Positions 27,815-38,630 of a stretch of 64,000 nt of DNA are shown piece by piece; the first letter of the stretch is position 1; each line of letters opens with the position of its first letter. The notes below the pieces were generated by a model, which was given only the letters and a program-made list of their open reading frames with translations, was not told where the DNA came from and ran no database searches. Source of the DNA: Vibrio ruber DSM 16370 (lineage in GTDB: Bacteria > Pseudomonadota > Gammaproteobacteria > Enterobacterales > Vibrionaceae); assembly GCF_900163965.1 (NCBI RefSeq), contig NZ_FULE01000009.1:1-64000 (forward strand), in the 5' to 3' direction. Position numbers and translations under genes: made by a program.

Positions 27815-28273
27815 TTATTCACCCGATTCAACGGCTAAAATTTCAACATCAAAAGTCACATCCTGACCGGCCAACGGGTGATTAAAATCAACTGTCACCG
27901 ATTCCCCTTCAATTGCAGTCACGATGCCGGGAATCTCCATCCCGTCCGGGCCACTAAATGCCATGATCACACCGACCTCAAGCTCAGTTTCTCCGGCAAA
28001 CTTGGTTCGATCCATATGGTGAATGTTATCCGGATTAGGTAAACCGAATGCATCTGCTGCTTTGAGCTCAATCGTACGTTGATCACCAGCCTGTAGCCCG
28101 AGCAGACATTGCTCAAAATTGTCACTTAAACTGCCATCTCCGATGATCAGCTTCGCGGGTTTTCCCATCTGATGCGTACTATCAGCAACAGAGCCATCTT
28201 TCAGTTGAATGGTAAAATGGAAAGTGACGGCAGTCCCTGCTTGGATCAATTGTTTTTCGCTTGTATTTGTCAT
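27815..28273 (-). CDS. fkpB: FKBP-type peptidyl-prolyl isomerase FkpB (SlpA)
   Basis: A 152-residue SlpA-type FKBP: an FK506-binding fold (GTAVTFHFTIQLKDGSVADST) with the inserted flap (IF) domain that gives chaperone activity (AADAFGLPNPDNIHHMDR..., FNHPLAGQDVTFDVEI). Cytoplasmic, no signal peptide. The open frame runs 24 codons upstream through a terminator hairpin, so the start is MTNTSEKQL at 28273. The order lspA-fkpB-ispH is the same as in E. coli. Confidence 0.92.
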   Translation of the reverse strand: MTNTSEKQLIQAGTAVTFHFTIQLKDGSVADSTHQMGKPAKLIIGDGSLSDNFEQCLLGLQAGDQRTIELKAADAFGLPNPDNIHHMDRTKFAGETELEVGVIMAFSGPDGMEIPGIVTAIEGESVTVDFNHPLAGQDVTFDVEILAVESGE

Positions 28274-28299
28274 GTGACTTACTTTCTCCAGCCTTGATG

Positions 28300-28333
28300 C
28301 AAAAAGCGCTATCCGGTTGAGCAGACAGCGCTT
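28300..28333 (-). terminator. Hairpin terminator between lspA and fkpB
   Basis: On the minus strand AAGCGCTGTCTG pairs with CGGATAGCGCTT (12 positions, two wobble) around CTCAAC, followed by TTTGC. It may attenuate rather than block readthrough into fkpB-ispH. Confidence 0.65.
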
Positions 28334-28363
28334 AGGGAGATTCATTCAATGAATCCGGATCAA

Positions 28364-28864
28364 CTATTTTGGTTCATCTTTACGACGGAACCCATCCAAA
28401 ATCAGCATCACCGCCCCAATACAGATGGCACTGTCAGCCAGATTGAAGGCTGGCCAGTGATGTCCTCCCCAGTAAAAATCGAGGTAATCGACCACGAATC
28501 CGTGCGCGATACGATCAAAGACATTACCAACAGCGCCACCAATAATCATTGCATAAGCACTGTTTGTCCATCGTTCAGATGCAGGTTGGCGACGCATCCA
28601 GTACATCAGTAACAGTACCACAAGCAATGCAATACCGGTGAATAACCAACGCTGCCACCCGGTTTGATCACTGAGAAAACTAAATGCAGCACCATAATTA
28701 TGAACGTACAACAGATTAAAAAACGGCAGCACCTCAATGCGGTGTTGCCATCCATAATCCATATGATTCATGACAACCAGCTTGATAACAATATCAAGAG
28801 CGAAAACCACAACCGCCAGCCATAACCAGCGGATTCCTGAACGCTTAAGTGTCAATTCTGTCAT
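28364..28864 (-). CDS. lspA: Lipoprotein signal peptidase LspA
   Basis: Inner-membrane aspartic protease that cuts prolipoprotein signal peptides after lipid attachment by Lgt (also encoded in this window). The 166 residues hold four TM helices and the catalytic Asp motifs [18 protein letters not shown] and FNLADSAI. It follows ileS with a 22-base gap, as in many gammaproteobacteria. SD GACGGAATC. Confidence 0.96.
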   Translation of the reverse strand: MTELTLKRSGIRWLWLAVVVFALDIVIKLVVMNHMDYGWQHRIEVLPFFNLLYVHNYGAAFSFLSDQTGWQRWLFTGIALLVVLLLMYWMRRQPASERWTNSAYAMIIGGAVGNVFDRIAHGFVVDYLDFYWGGHHWPAFNLADSAICIGAVMLILDGFRRKDEPK

Positions 28865-28886
28865 ATTGATTCCGTCAGCCTACTGA

Positions 28887-31748
28887 TTATGCAAATTTGC
28901 GGATTTCGCCGGCACCTTCGACATTCGATACACAGCGACCACAAATATGTTCATGTCCGGCAATCGTACCGACATCATCGGTGTGGTGCCAGCAACGTTC
29001 ACACTTCTCAGCATCAGTCGCTACAACCCTAACAAACAGGCCATCAATCTCGGTACTCTGCGCTTGTTCCGTCTTCTGCGAAGTCGGTTGAACAACCGCT
29101 TTCGAAGTCAACAGCACAAAACGAAGTTCATCTTCAAGCCGATTCAGTTTATCTGCCAATTCACCATCAACATACAGTGTCACCTCAGCTTGCAGCGAAC
29201 CACCGATGATTTTCTCACTACGGGCGGTTTCCAACAGCTTATTCACAACACCACGCACTTCTTGAATACTATCCCAGAATGCATTGTCTAAAGGCTCGCC
29301 ATCTTGTAAATCGAACAACCCTTCATACCACTCTTCAGCAAAGACAAAAGGATTACGCGCTGCGCCGTTCGCTTGCAGTGCTGGCATTTCACGCCAGATT
29401 TCATCAGCGGTGAATGACATAATCGGAGCCATCCAACGAACCAAGGCTTCCACAATATAGAACAGTGCCGTTTGACAACTTCTTTGCGCATGTCCGCCAC
29501 ATTTCGCAGTGTACTGGCGGTCTTTAATCACATCGAGATAGAACGACCCCATTTCAATCGAGCAGAAATGCATCAAACGCTGGACAACCGCATGTGTGTT
29601 ATAACCGTCATAAGCCTTGATAATTTCTTTTTGGGTCGCGAGCGCGCGAGCGACAGCCCAACGATCCAATGCGACCATCTCTTCCATCGGCACAATATCT
29701 GTTGCCGGATTAAAACCGTTCAGGTTGGCCAAGAAGAAACGGGAAGTATTACGAATCCGACGATACGCATCTGCAGAGCGCTTCAGAATCTCATCAGAAA
29801 CAGCCACTTCACCGGTATAGTCCGTGGAAGCAACCCACAAGCGTAAAATATCCGCACCCAATTTATTGACAACATCTTTCGGAGCGATGGTATTGCCGAT
29901 CGATTTGGACATCTTACGACCTTGTCCATCCACCGTGAAACCATGTGTCAGCACTTCTCGGTATGGCGCTTTATCTTTCATCGCAATCGATGAAATCAGA
30001 GAAGACTGGAACCAGCCACGGTGTTGATCGGAACCTTCCAAGTACATATCAGCTTCTGCACCGTGGAACTCTTCACGGGAATCGACCACTGAATAGTGAG
30101 TCACACCGGAATCAAACCAGACATCCAGCGTATCCAATACTTTTTCGTACTGCTCGGCTTCATCACCCAGCAGTTCGGCGATATCGAGATCCCACCATGC
30201 CTGAATCCCTTTCTGCTCAACCCGTTGGGCAACCTGCTCAATCAACGCAGCAGAATTCGGATGTAATTCAGAGGTCTCTTTATGCACAAACAGTGCAATC
30301 GGTACGCCCCAGGTTCTCTGGCGGGAAATACACCATTCCGGACGACCTTCAACCATGCTTTGAATACGACCTTCGCCCCAATCCGGCATCCACTTGATAC
30401 CTTTGATTGCTTCCAGCGCCTTGTGACGCAGACCCGCCTGATCCATCGACACAAACCACTGCGGTGTTGCACGGAAAATAATCGGGGTCTTATGACGCCA
30501 GCAATGCGGATAGCTATGTTCATAAGCATGATGATGTAATAAAGCGCCCTTCTCTTTCAGCACTTCAATCACTGAATCGTTGGCTTTAAAGACATGCTGA
30601 CCGGCAAACAATTCTGTATCCGGCAGATAAACACCGTTTGAACCGACCGGATTGGCAACTTCCAGTTGATATTTCTGACCGACCACAAAGTCTTCCTGAC
30701 CATGCCCCGGAGCGGTATGGACAATCCCGGTTCCTGAATCAGTTGTGACGTGATCCCCCAGCACCGCCGGGATCGTGAAATCATAGAAAGGATGATGATA
30801 ACGGGTTAGCTCTAAATCAGCACCTGTGGCAAATCCAAGATTATGGAAATGCTCAACCCCAGCGCGATCCATCACATCTTTTGCCAGCTCGGAAGCTACA
30901 ATAATCCGCTCCGCCTGACGCCCTGTTGCTTCATCAGCTTCAAGCTGAATTAACACATATTCCAGATCATCACGTAAACAGACCGCTCGGTTTGCCGGGA
31001 AGGTCCATGGAGTGGTCGTCCAGATCACGATAGAGACATCACCGTGACCTTCATGACCTTGATTTAACATAAATTTAGATAATAACGCGGGGACATCAGC
31101 CGCTTTGAAGCGAACATAAATCGACGGTGAGACTTTGTCTTTATATTCAACTTCTGCTTCAGCAAGGGCACTGCCACAATCGGTACACCAGTGAACCGGC
31201 TTAAAGCCTTTAAGCAGGTGACCATTATCAGCAATTTTCCCCAACGCCCGGATAATGTTCGCTTCAGTGGCAAAATCCATCGTGAGATAAGGTTTATCCC
31301 ATTCACCAAGAATGCCCAAACGTTTAAAGCTTTCTTTCTGTCCTTCAACTTGACCGGCAGCATACTCACGACATTTTTCACGAAACTCAGCAGCCGTTAA
31401 TTTCTGTCCCGGTTTACCGAATTTCTTTTCAACCATCAACTCAATCGGCAATCCGTGACAGTCCCACCCCGGAATGTAAGGTGAGTCAAAACCTGAAAGT
31501 GTTTTGGATTTAACAATAATGTCTTTAAGAATCTTATTCAGAGCGTGACCAATATGAATATCACCGTTGGCGTAAGGAGGGCCATCATGTAATACGAAAG
31601 ATTTTTTGCCTTTTTTAGCTTTACGGATCGCGCCGTAAAGGTCCTCTTGATACCAACGTTTCAGCATATCCGGCTCGCGTTGCGCCAGATTGCCACGCAT
31701 TGGAAACCCTGTTTCAGGTAAATTCAGGGTATCTTTATATTCACTCAT
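28887..31748 (-). CDS. ileS: Isoleucyl-tRNA synthetase IleS
   Basis: Class I synthetase of 953 residues. HIGH motif as HIGH (65-68, in GDIHIGHAL), KMSKS as [10 protein letters not shown], a CP1 editing domain between them ([30 protein letters not shown]), and a C-terminal zinc finger CERCWH...CGRC typical of the bacterial, mupirocin-sensitive type. Part of a ribF-ileS-lspA block, with 61 bases after ribF. SD AAGAAT is weak. Confidence 0.98.
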   Translation of the reverse strand: MSEYKDTLNLPETGFPMRGNLAQREPDMLKRWYQEDLYGAIRKAKKGKKSFVLHDGPPYANGDIHIGHALNKILKDIIVKSKTLSGFDSPYIPGWDCHGLPIELMVEKKFGKPGQKLTAAEFREKCREYAAGQVEGQKESFKRLGILGEWDKPYLTMDFATEANIIRALGKIADNGHLLKGFKPVHWCTDCGSALAEAEVEYKDKVSPSIYVRFKAADVPALLSKFMLNQGHEGHGDVSIVIWTTTPWTFPANRAVCLRDDLEYVLIQLEADEATGRQAERIIVASELAKDVMDRAGVEHFHNLGFATGADLELTRYHHPFYDFTIPAVLGDHVTTDSGTGIVHTAPGHGQEDFVVGQKYQLEVANPVGSNGVYLPDTELFAGQHVFKANDSVIEVLKEKGALLHHHAYEHSYPHCWRHKTPIIFRATPQWFVSMDQAGLRHKALEAIKGIKWMPDWGEGRIQSMVEGRPEWCISRQRTWGVPIALFVHKETSELHPNSAALIEQVAQRVEQKGIQAWWDLDIAELLGDEAEQYEKVLDTLDVWFDSGVTHYSVVDSREEFHGAEADMYLEGSDQHRGWFQSSLISSIAMKDKAPYREVLTHGFTVDGQGRKMSKSIGNTIAPKDVVNKLGADILRLWVASTDYTGEVAVSDEILKRSADAYRRIRNTSRFFLANLNGFNPATDIVPMEEMVALDRWAVARALATQKEIIKAYDGYNTHAVVQRLMHFCSIEMGSFYLDVIKDRQYTAKCGGHAQRSCQTALFYIVEALVRWMAPIMSFTADEIWREMPALQANGAARNPFVFAEEWYEGLFDLQDGEPLDNAFWDSIQEVRGVVNKLLETARSEKIIGGSLQAEVTLYVDGELADKLNRLEDELRFVLLTSKAVVQPTSQKTEQAQSTEIDGLFVRVVATDAEKCERCWHHTDDVGTIAGHEHICGRCVSNVEGAGEIRKFA

Positions 31749-31809
31749 CGATTCTTAATTCCGTTATACTGGGCGAAGTTAGACATTATGTCAGCCGAGT
31801 CTGTCCCGG

Positions 31810-32745
31810 CTAACCCTCATACTGAAGCAACCACACCCTTGCCGCTTCAGCATCCAATTCTATTTGTTGTTTCAACGCTTCGAAGGATTCAAATTTATGC
31901 TCCCCCCGAAGTTTATGTAAAAGTGCGACTTCTAGCTGTTTACCGTAAATATTGCCCTGAAAGTCAAATAAATGAACTTCCAGTTGCTGACGAACGCCAT
32001 TGACCGTCGGCCGGTTGCCAATATTTGCGACACCGTCGATTGGCGAATTACCCAGGCCAGAAACCCGGACTGCGTACACCCCGGAAACCGGGGAAACACA
32101 CCGTTTCAGCGGAATGTTTGCGGTTGGGAAACCAATGGTTCGCCCTAACTTTCTGCCATGAGATACCCGGCCACTGATACTGTAATGACGCCCAAGCATC
32201 TCTTTCGCAGCAACCAGATCATCTCGCGCGAGTGCTTCACGGATTGCAGTGCTGCTGACCCGCTGGCGATCGACACAAAAACTTTGCGTGCTGACCACAT
32301 CAAACCCGAAGGTCTTACCGGCTTGTTGTAACATCGTAAAATTACCACGACGTTGCCGGCCAAAACAGAAATCATCACCAATGACAAGAAACTTAACACC
32401 CAAGTGCTTGACCAACAAGTCATGAATAAAGGTTTCTGCATCTAACTGGGCAAATTGATGGTCAAAATTAACACAAAGCAGGCGATCAATGTCGAGTCGG
32501 CTCAACTGAACAAATTTATCCCGAAGGCGTGTCAGCCGAGCTGGTGCATGATTCGGGTTAAACAGCTCCAGCGGCTGTGGTTCAAACGTCATCACCATTG
32601 ATGGAACCCCCAACACTCGGGCCCGCTCCGACACTAACCGCAGCACTTGCTGATGCCCGAGGTGGACACCATCAAAATTCCCGATCGTCAGTGCACAACC
32701 ATGATGTTGAGTGCGTATATTATGAATACCCCGGATTAATTCCAT
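31810..32745 (-). CDS. ribF: Bifunctional riboflavin kinase / FAD synthetase RibF
   Basis: Converts riboflavin to FMN and FMN to FAD. The 311-residue protein has an N-terminal nucleotidyltransferase domain (TIGNFDGVHLGHQQV, GDDFCFGRQRRGN, STAIREAL) and a C-terminal riboflavin kinase domain (SGRVSHGRKLGRTIGFPTANI). Sits between murJ and ileS, the normal gammaproteobacterial order; there are 179 bases to murJ. No good SD is visible. Confidence 0.97.
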   Translation of the reverse strand: MELIRGIHNIRTQHHGCALTIGNFDGVHLGHQQVLRLVSERARVLGVPSMVMTFEPQPLELFNPNHAPARLTRLRDKFVQLSRLDIDRLLCVNFDHQFAQLDAETFIHDLLVKHLGVKFLVIGDDFCFGRQRRGNFTMLQQAGKTFGFDVVSTQSFCVDRQRVSSTAIREALARDDLVAAKEMLGRHYSISGRVSHGRKLGRTIGFPTANIPLKRCVSPVSGVYAVRVSGLGNSPIDGVANIGNRPTVNGVRQQLEVHLFDFQGNIYGKQLEVALLHKLRGEHKFESFEALKQQIELDAEAARVWLLQYEG

Positions 32746-32924
32746 ATCGGACGTTTAAAACCTATGATTCAATTCTCTGGTGATGAAACCGACGGATTAT
32801 ATAACCTCAGCTCAGGAGAAGAAAGTCAATCAAGCCAACAAATACGTTCCACATCCTGCTTTAGTGATGTGATAGCCCTGTTAGAAGAGCGACTTTCCTC
32901 AATATAAAAACGGGATGCTACAGC

Positions 32925-34484
32925 CTATTGGATCACTCGGATATCTTTCAACCGAATCCCACTGATTAAGCTGGCTCCCCCATAAACACAGGCACCGGAC
33001 ACGATCAATCCTACCAACATGAGGGATCGTTTTAGCGTTCCCCACTCAGCCCAAGCCGCAAGGTGATCTGACCCAAAAGCAAGACATAGGCTCATGATGA
33101 AACTAGCGATAAAAATACGGCCAATAAATATCATGGTCGAACGCTGCATCTGATAAACAGAGGCTAAATGCAGCCCCCGGTATAACAAAGCCATATTAAT
33201 AAATGCCGACAATGCCGTCGCCATTGCCAAACCAACATAACCGAAAAACCAAGCAAACACCGCATTAAAAAACATATTAGTGACCATCGCCACAATCCCA
33301 TATTTGACAGGTGTTTTAGTATCTTGGCGAGAGTAATACCCCGGTGCTAATACTTTGATCAGCATAAAACAAAGCAGACCGGAAGCATAAGCCTGTAACG
33401 AAAGAGCCGCTTGCTGCACGTCGGCTAAAGTAAATTCACCGCGCATAAATAAGACCATAATCATCGGTTGAGCCAATACGATTAAGCCGAGCGTGGCAGG
33501 GATTCCCAGCAGGCACACCATCCGCACCCCCCAATCCATCGTATTAGCAAACCCGATCGGTTCAGCATCAACATGTTTTCTTGATAGAGCCGGCAAAATC
33601 ACGGTGGCGATTGCGATACCGAATAACCCGAGCGGAAACTCTAACAGACGATCCGAATAATACAGCCAACTAATCGACCCGGTTTGCAAAAAGCTGGCAA
33701 TAAAGGTATCGAACAGTAAGTTGATTTGACTGACAGAAACACCGAACAGAGCCGGAATCATCAACGTCCTGATTTTTTTAACCCCGGGATCATTCCATCC
33801 CCATTTCGGCCAGACAAATACACCGGCCTTAATCAAGAAAGGTAACTGAAACAGAAACTGAACCAATCCGCCGAGAAATACACCAAAAGCTAAACCAATC
33901 TCTGGCTGCGTCAGACGAGGTGCAATCAGTAGTGCGGAACCGATAATCATCACGTTCAGAAATACCGGAGTAAATGAAGAAACCGCAAATTTACCCAGTG
34001 TATTTAAAATTGCGCCAGACAACGCAACAAAAGTAATAAACCATAAATAAGGGAACGTGATTTTAAGCAGTAAGCTGGCCAACTCAAACTTTGCGGCCGA
34101 CGGCCCGCCATGCAACCAATCAAGGAACCAGCCGGCACCGAAAACTGCCGTCACGACACTGGAGCCCAAAATCCCAAACAATGTGACGATCGAAACAAGC
34201 ACACCGAGCGTCCCCGAAGCCCGGGCAATGAGCAGTCTCGTTTTGTCCATATCGCCCTGAGCGTGGTATTCGGTCAGAACCGGAACAAAAGCCTGAGAAA
34301 AAGCGCCCTCCGCAAATAAACGACGTAAAAAGTTAGGGATCTTATTGGCAAAGAAAAACACATCGGCACTCGCACCGGCTCCCATAAGATTCGCAACCAC
34401 TATATCCCGGAATAATCCTAAAACGCGCGATAGCAGTGTCATGGTACTGACAATCAGACCAGACCTGAGAAGACGTTGACTCAC
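32925..34484 (-). CDS. murJ: Lipid II flippase MurJ (MviN)
   Basis: A 519-residue inner-membrane MOP-superfamily flippase that moves lipid II to the periplasmic face. About 14 hydrophobic helices. The N-terminal motif TLLSRVLGLFRDIVVANLMGAG and the RLFAEGAFSQAFVPVL motif are conserved. It starts at GTG (34484) with SD AGAGGTTACG. Upstream is the 452-bp region shared with rpsT on the other strand. Confidence 0.96.
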   Translation of the reverse strand: MSQRLLRSGLIVSTMTLLSRVLGLFRDIVVANLMGAGASADVFFFANKIPNFLRRLFAEGAFSQAFVPVLTEYHAQGDMDKTRLLIARASGTLGVLVSIVTLFGILGSSVVTAVFGAGWFLDWLHGGPSAAKFELASLLLKITFPYLWFITFVALSGAILNTLGKFAVSSFTPVFLNVMIIGSALLIAPRLTQPEIGLAFGVFLGGLVQFLFQLPFLIKAGVFVWPKWGWNDPGVKKIRTLMIPALFGVSVSQINLLFDTFIASFLQTGSISWLYYSDRLLEFPLGLFGIAIATVILPALSRKHVDAEPIGFANTMDWGVRMVCLLGIPATLGLIVLAQPMIMVLFMRGEFTLADVQQAALSLQAYASGLLCFMLIKVLAPGYYSRQDTKTPVKYGIVAMVTNMFFNAVFAWFFGYVGLAMATALSAFINMALLYRGLHLASVYQMQRSTMIFIGRIFIASFIMSLCLAFGSDHLAAWAEWGTLKRSLMLVGLIVSGACVYGGASLISGIRLKDIRVIQ

Positions 34485-34757
34485 CGTAACCTCTATTAAT
34501 ATGTCAAATCACATCCGAGAGAATCCCGGCGACTTTATTGATTGATATAGCAGGATCATAAGCATCGCGCGGACTGTATCGGCGTGCTGAGAATACTTTC
34601 TGCCTGTGTGCAGTTTTTTAACGTAGAATACGTTGCTTTTCAAATCATAGTTGTGTCAATAATTGGTCTGGCTATTCAAACTGGACCATCCGGCATCATG
34701 CTCGTTGCAAGACGGATAAACACAAAAAAAGATACCGTTGAAAGTGCAGATTAAGTA

Positions 34758-34787
34758 TTAGCATTCAAAAAAGAATGCTGTTAGAAT
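34758..34787 (+). promoter_or_regulatory. Candidate upstream promoter (P1) of rpsT
   Basis: TTAGCA, 18-base spacer, TAGAAT, then a CCCCGCC discriminator. The spacer overlaps an inverted repeat AGCATTC/GAATGCT (34760-34779). E. coli rpsT also has two promoters. Confidence 0.5.
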
Positions 34788-34860
34788 CCCCGCCATCTTA
34801 ACCGCGAATGCCCAACGATACCAAAAATGTTTTGGTTCGTTGTGTTTTTGCACAAATGAA

Positions 34861-34889
34861 TTGACATTTTTAGGCAAATAAGGGATAGT
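34861..34889 (+). promoter_or_regulatory. Sigma-70 promoter (P2) of rpsT
   Basis: TTGACA (34861-34866), 17-base spacer, GATAGT (34884-34889), with a GC-rich discriminator typical of stringently controlled ribosomal protein genes. The predicted transcript start is about 40 bases before the UUG codon. Confidence 0.75.
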
Positions 34890-34936
34890 TCCCGCCCTTA
34901 AAATGTCACTGAACTAAAGTTTTTGGGAGTAGACCC

Positions 34937-35197
34937 TTGGCAAATAGTAAATCTGCTAAGAAGCGCGCTATTCAGGCGGAAAAAAATCGTCAACACAACG
35001 CGAGCCGCCGCTCAATGATGCGCACTTATATGAAGAAAACTGTCGCTGCTATCAAAGCAGGCGACAAAGAAGCTGCAACTGCCGCACTAGCTGAAGCAAC
35101 ACCTATTCTTGACCGTATGGCAACAAAAGGCCTGATCCACAAGAATAAAGCAGCTCGTCATAAAGCTCGTTTTGTTGCGGCAATCAAAGCGCTGTAA
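34937..35197 (+). CDS. rpsT: 30S ribosomal protein S20
   Basis: An 86-residue, highly basic protein starting [22 protein letters not shown]20 binds 16S rRNA helices 9, 11 and 44. The start codon is TTG, with GGGAG eight bases upstream; E. coli rpsT also uses UUG, and this poor start is part of its translational autoregulation, so conservation here suggests the same control. Single gene with two promoters and a clear terminator. Confidence 0.98.
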   Translation: MANSKSAKKRAIQAEKNRQHNASRRSMMRTYMKKTVAAIKAGDKEAATAALAEATPILDRMATKGLIHKNKAARHKARFVAAIKAL

Positions 35198-35223
35198 TGC
35201 ACTAATTGCTTCATACAAAAATA

Positions 35224-35252
35224 AAAAACCGACATTATGTCGGTTTTTTTAT
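35224..35252. terminator. Bidirectional terminator between rpsT and hlyU
   Basis: ACCGACA-TTA-TGTCGGT stem with A-run before and T-run after. It lies between convergent rpsT and hlyU and can stop both. Confidence 0.92.
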
Positions 35253-35279
35253 TTTCCGATGGCAATTTTTCAACTCGCT

Positions 35280-35573
35280 TTACGCACAATAAAGACGATA
35301 CAGCAATTCAATCATTTCTTTCACTTCATGACTACTAATCGAATAATAAACTGTCTGTGCTTCTTTTCGCGTCGTAACCAGTTTCTCCCGACGCAGTAAT
35401 GCCAGATGCTGAGATAATGCAGACTGACTTAACTCAAGTTTGGCACACAACTCTCCCACAGAAAATTCCTGCGTTAGCAATAAACACAATATCTGAAGAC
35501 GTCTCTCATTCGCCATTGCTTTGAGTAAGACAACGGCTTTGGCTGATTTTTGTTCCATTTCCTGAAGATTCAC
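35280..35573 (-). CDS. hlyU: ArsR-family regulator HlyU
   Basis: A 97-residue winged-helix regulator, very close to Vibrio HlyU, which relieves H-NS repression of haemolysin and RTX toxin genes. The recognition helix region is SQSALSQHLALLRR. The two cysteines proposed as a redox switch in V. cholerae (Cys38, Cys104) align with Cys30 and Cys96 here, an exact 8-residue offset because this gene starts at GTG with MNLQEME and an in-frame TAA lies five codons upstream. It has an extra Cys43. SD GGGAG. The rpsT-hlyU-nhaR context matches V. cholerae. No haemolysin gene in the window. Confidence 0.85.
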   Translation of the reverse strand: MNLQEMEQKSAKAVVLLKAMANERRLQILCLLLTQEFSVGELCAKLELSQSALSQHLALLRREKLVTTRKEAQTVYYSISSHEVKEMIELLYRLYCA

Positions 35574-35769
35574 GAAAGGCTCCCTTTATGGACAGGTTCA
35601 CTTCATACGATAACGACTACAACCTTGCAGCCTTACAAAATCACTTGGCTTAACTGACTATTCTCTACCGCGATTCATCATTATTATTTTCTCGACGGCA
35701 TCACAAAACTTTTACCTGATAATAAGTAAGTGCTAGATATTAAAGCAATTACCCATGAAAAAGAACCAA

Positions 35770-36666
35770 TTATACTGACAAATAACCAAAATCTTCACTG
35801 CATATACGCTTCACAGCCGGATGTTGAATCATCCGCTCGGCAAAGATAACGTAGTATTCTTCCTTTAAGTCATCGATTCTATCAATCAAATGCAGCGCCA
35901 AATCGCCATTTACTACTTCAGTATAGAGAGATGGTGCTAAAAAAATAGCCTCTCGATGCTCTCTGGCAAAAGCTTTCATCAGCGCAACATCATCAAACTC
36001 TCCCATAATGTTAGGTTGAATGCCCTGACTATCAAACCATTGCATCACACTTCTTCCCATGGCAGTCCGGCTCCCCGGTATCAGTATTTTGCTATTGGAT
36101 AAACATTCAATCAGTGAACGCTCTTGAGGAACAGTATATGAGAAAAAGCACATTTGATTTTCTCCCAGCTTTTTACTAAACAGTCCGGGACTACGAGCAG
36201 AGTCAACCGGACAATCAGACAGAATCATATCCAGTTTATGCTGAGAAAGCTGCTCAAGTAGCAGCTCATGCGTCGATTCAAAACAACGTAAATGAATATG
36301 TTCATCTTCAGGCTCAGGAACAGCACACGACAAAATCTTACTGACGATCTGTTTAGAAATCGCATCTGCGACTCCGACATCCAGCAATAAATTTGCCCGC
36401 TGGCTATAGTTGACAATATCGAGCATCTCATAACTCAAGCCATACATACGATCCGCATATTTATAAACCAACTGCCCTAACTCGGTTGGTTCGACACCCC
36501 GGCCGGCACGTTTCATCAACTGACCGTCCATACGCTCCTCCAGCGCTTTAATTTGTCCGGTCACCGTTTGCGGAGTCAGAAATAAAGCTTGGGCGGCTTT
36601 CGTCACCGAACCCTGTTTACAAACCATCCAAAAATAATATAAGTGATTGTAATTTAAATGAGACAT
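35770..36666 (-). CDS. nhaR: LysR-family regulator NhaR
   Basis: A 298-residue LysR-type activator. The N-terminal HTH ([39 protein letters not shown]) is typical of NhaR, which in E. coli activates the Na+/H+ antiporter gene nhaA and, notably, pgaABCD biofilm polysaccharide genes. nhaA is not beside it, as is usual in Vibrio. Monocistronic; divergent from thyA. The 196 bases to hlyU contain no gene. Confidence 0.88.
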   Translation of the reverse strand: MSHLNYNHLYYFWMVCKQGSVTKAAQALFLTPQTVTGQIKALEERMDGQLMKRAGRGVEPTELGQLVYKYADRMYGLSYEMLDIVNYSQRANLLLDVGVADAISKQIVSKILSCAVPEPEDEHIHLRCFESTHELLLEQLSQHKLDMILSDCPVDSARSPGLFSKKLGENQMCFFSYTVPQERSLIECLSNSKILIPGSRTAMGRSVMQWFDSQGIQPNIMGEFDDVALMKAFAREHREAIFLAPSLYTEVVNGDLALHLIDRIDDLKEEYYVIFAERMIQHPAVKRICSEDFGYLSV

Positions 36667-36854
36667 ATACTCAGACCATCAGTCAGATTCAATTCATATC
36701 AGTACAGCGTATTCTATCATCAGCCACTCGAAATAGCCGAGGTTTTCAAAATATATTATCGGTATATTCGAACATAAAAATATCTTCAATACTGCCCCTT
36801 ACAACTCCTCGGGAAATTCATTAAACTGATAAAAAATTCATGAATAGGCAAGTT

Positions 36855-37688
36855 ATGAAGCAGTACATTGCATTATTAGAAGATATTCTGGAAAACGGTG
36901 ATGTCAAAGGTGATCGCACCGGCACTGGGACACTTTCTGTGTTTGGCCGTCAAATTCGTCACAACCTCCAAGAAGGCTTTCCTCTCATTACAACCAAGAA
37001 ACTCCATTTCAAAAGTATCGCGAACGAACTGATTTGGTTCCTCAGTGGGGATACCAATACCACTTGGCTCAAAGAGAATGGCGTCTCAATCTGGGATGAA
37101 TGGGCGACGGAAGATGGTGACTTAGGCCCGATTTATGGTAAGCAGTGGACCGCATGGCCAACGCAATCAGGTGAAAGTATCAATCAGATCGATTATGTCG
37201 TGGATGCTTTAAAAAATAATCCCAACAGTCGCCGTATTCTATTCCACGGTTGGAATGTTGAGTATTTACCTGACGAGTCAATGGCACCTCATGAGAATGC
37301 CCGGAACGGGAAAATGGCGCTGCCGCCCTGCCATTTGCTATATCAGTTTTATGTTTCAAACGGTAAGCTCTCCGCGCAATTATACATTCGTAGTTCAGAT
37401 AGCTTCCTCGGGTTACCTTATAACATTGCCTCACTGGCGTTGCTCACCCATATGCTTGCACAACAATGCCAACTGACACCGCATGAAATTGTGGTCAGCT
37501 TTGGGGATTTACACGCATACTCAAATCATATGGAGCAAATTCAAACCCAGCTCACCCGCGAACCACGTCAATTACCGGAACTGCGTATTTTGCGCCATCC
37601 CGAATCGATTTATGACTACCGTTTTGAGGACTTCGAAATCGTTGGTTATGATCCACATCCATCGATTAAAGCGCCGGTCGCGATATAA
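36855..37688 (+). CDS. thyA: Thymidylate synthase ThyA, divergent type
   Basis: Methylates dUMP to dTMP with methylene-THF. The 277 residues show the catalytic Cys in [12 protein letters not shown], the dUMP-binding region ([16 protein letters not shown]) and a normal C-terminus IKAPVAI. Several usually invariant positions differ from the enterobacterial enzyme ([11 protein letters not shown] for [19 protein letters not shown] for DTHLYSNH), and there is an insertion of about 10 residues ([14 protein letters not shown]) before the active Cys. It faces lgt, whereas thyA normally follows lgt on the same strand. Start at 36855 (MKQYIALL) with SD AGG; an ATG at 36840 has none. Confidence 0.93.
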   Translation: MKQYIALLEDILENGDVKGDRTGTGTLSVFGRQIRHNLQEGFPLITTKKLHFKSIANELIWFLSGDTNTTWLKENGVSIWDEWATEDGDLGPIYGKQWTAWPTQSGESINQIDYVVDALKNNPNSRRILFHGWNVEYLPDESMAPHENARNGKMALPPCHLLYQFYVSNGKLSAQLYIRSSDSFLGLPYNIASLALLTHMLAQQCQLTPHEIVVSFGDLHAYSNHMEQIQTQLTREPRQLPELRILRHPESIYDYRFEDFEIVGYDPHPSIKAPVAI

Positions 37689-37696
37689 CTCTCGAT

Positions 37697-37729
37697 TCCC
37701 CCGCTCAACGGTAATTGGTCGGGGGAGCT
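37697..37729 (+). terminator. Probable terminator between thyA and lgt
   Basis: TCCCCCG (37697-37703) pairs with CGGGGGA (37720-37726); only a short T-run (GCTTT) follows. It lies between convergent thyA and lgt. Confidence 0.6.
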
Positions 37730-37778
37730 TTAGACACCACGTGCAGAATTCTTCCTTATCCGCAGCAATCTAACTCGA

Positions 37779-38582
37779 TTACTCTGGTGAATCGGAACGA
37801 CGACGATAAGCCCAAACCATCAACAGTGCCCCAGCCAGAATCATCGGCAAAGAGAGAATCTGCCCCATCGAAATGAATCCGGCAAACAATCCTAGCTGTG
37901 CATCCGGCTCTCTGAAATACTCAACAAAGGTACGACAGGCGCCATAACCGATAAGAAAGAGTCCGGCAACTGAACCGGCAGGACGAGGCTGACGAATAAA
38001 GAGATTGAGAATGATAAATAGGAGTACCCCTTCCAAAAAGAATTCATATAGCTGAGAAGGATGACGCGGCAGAGGCCCTGCTCCCGGAAATACCATGGCC
38101 CAAGGTACATTGGTCACTCGTCCCCATAATTCACCGTTCATAAAATTCCCTAAACGTCCCAACGCAAGTCCAAAAGGAACCAGTGGTGCAACGAAGTCGG
38201 CAACAGCAAAAAACTGGCGCTGATTACGTTTTGCATACCAGTACATTGCTGTTATCACACCGAGTAAACCGCCATGAAAGGACATTCCGCCAGTCCAGAC
38301 TTTAAACAGATATAACGGGTCGGCCAGGAAATATTCAAATCCATAAAACAGGACATATCCCACTCGTCCGCCAATCACCACACCGACAAATCCGGCAAAT
38401 AACAGATCAGAGACTTGTTCTCTGGTCCATCCGCTGCCTTCCTTATCTGCTCTTCGGTTCGCCAGCCAAGTCGCAAAAAGAAACCCAAGCAGATACATCA
38501 CACCATACCAACGAATGGAAAGTGGCCCGATGGAGACTAGAACAGGATCAATATTCGGAAACTGCAGGAATTCCTGAGACAT
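37779..38582 (-). CDS. lgt: Prolipoprotein diacylglyceryl transferase Lgt
   Basis: Transfers diacylglycerol from phosphatidylglycerol to the lipobox Cys of prolipoproteins in the inner membrane, the first step before LspA. 267 residues with seven predicted TM helices. Conserved motifs [18 protein letters not shown] (Lgt signature), MSFHGGLLG and PRHPSQLYE are present. Last gene of the minus-strand unit rppH-ptsP-TSUP-lgt, with 48 bases after the TSUP gene. Confidence 0.96.
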   Translation of the reverse strand: MSQEFLQFPNIDPVLVSIGPLSIRWYGVMYLLGFLFATWLANRRADKEGSGWTREQVSDLLFAGFVGVVIGGRVGYVLFYGFEYFLADPLYLFKVWTGGMSFHGGLLGVITAMYWYAKRNQRQFFAVADFVAPLVPFGLALGRLGNFMNGELWGRVTNVPWAMVFPGAGPLPRHPSQLYEFFLEGVLLFIILNLFIRQPRPAGSVAGLFLIGYGACRTFVEYFREPDAQLGLFAGFISMGQILSLPMILAGALLMVWAYRRRSDSPE

Positions 38583-38630
38583 AAATCTTTACTCTTTATT
38601 TAATATAAAACGGTTTATGACATACCGCGC

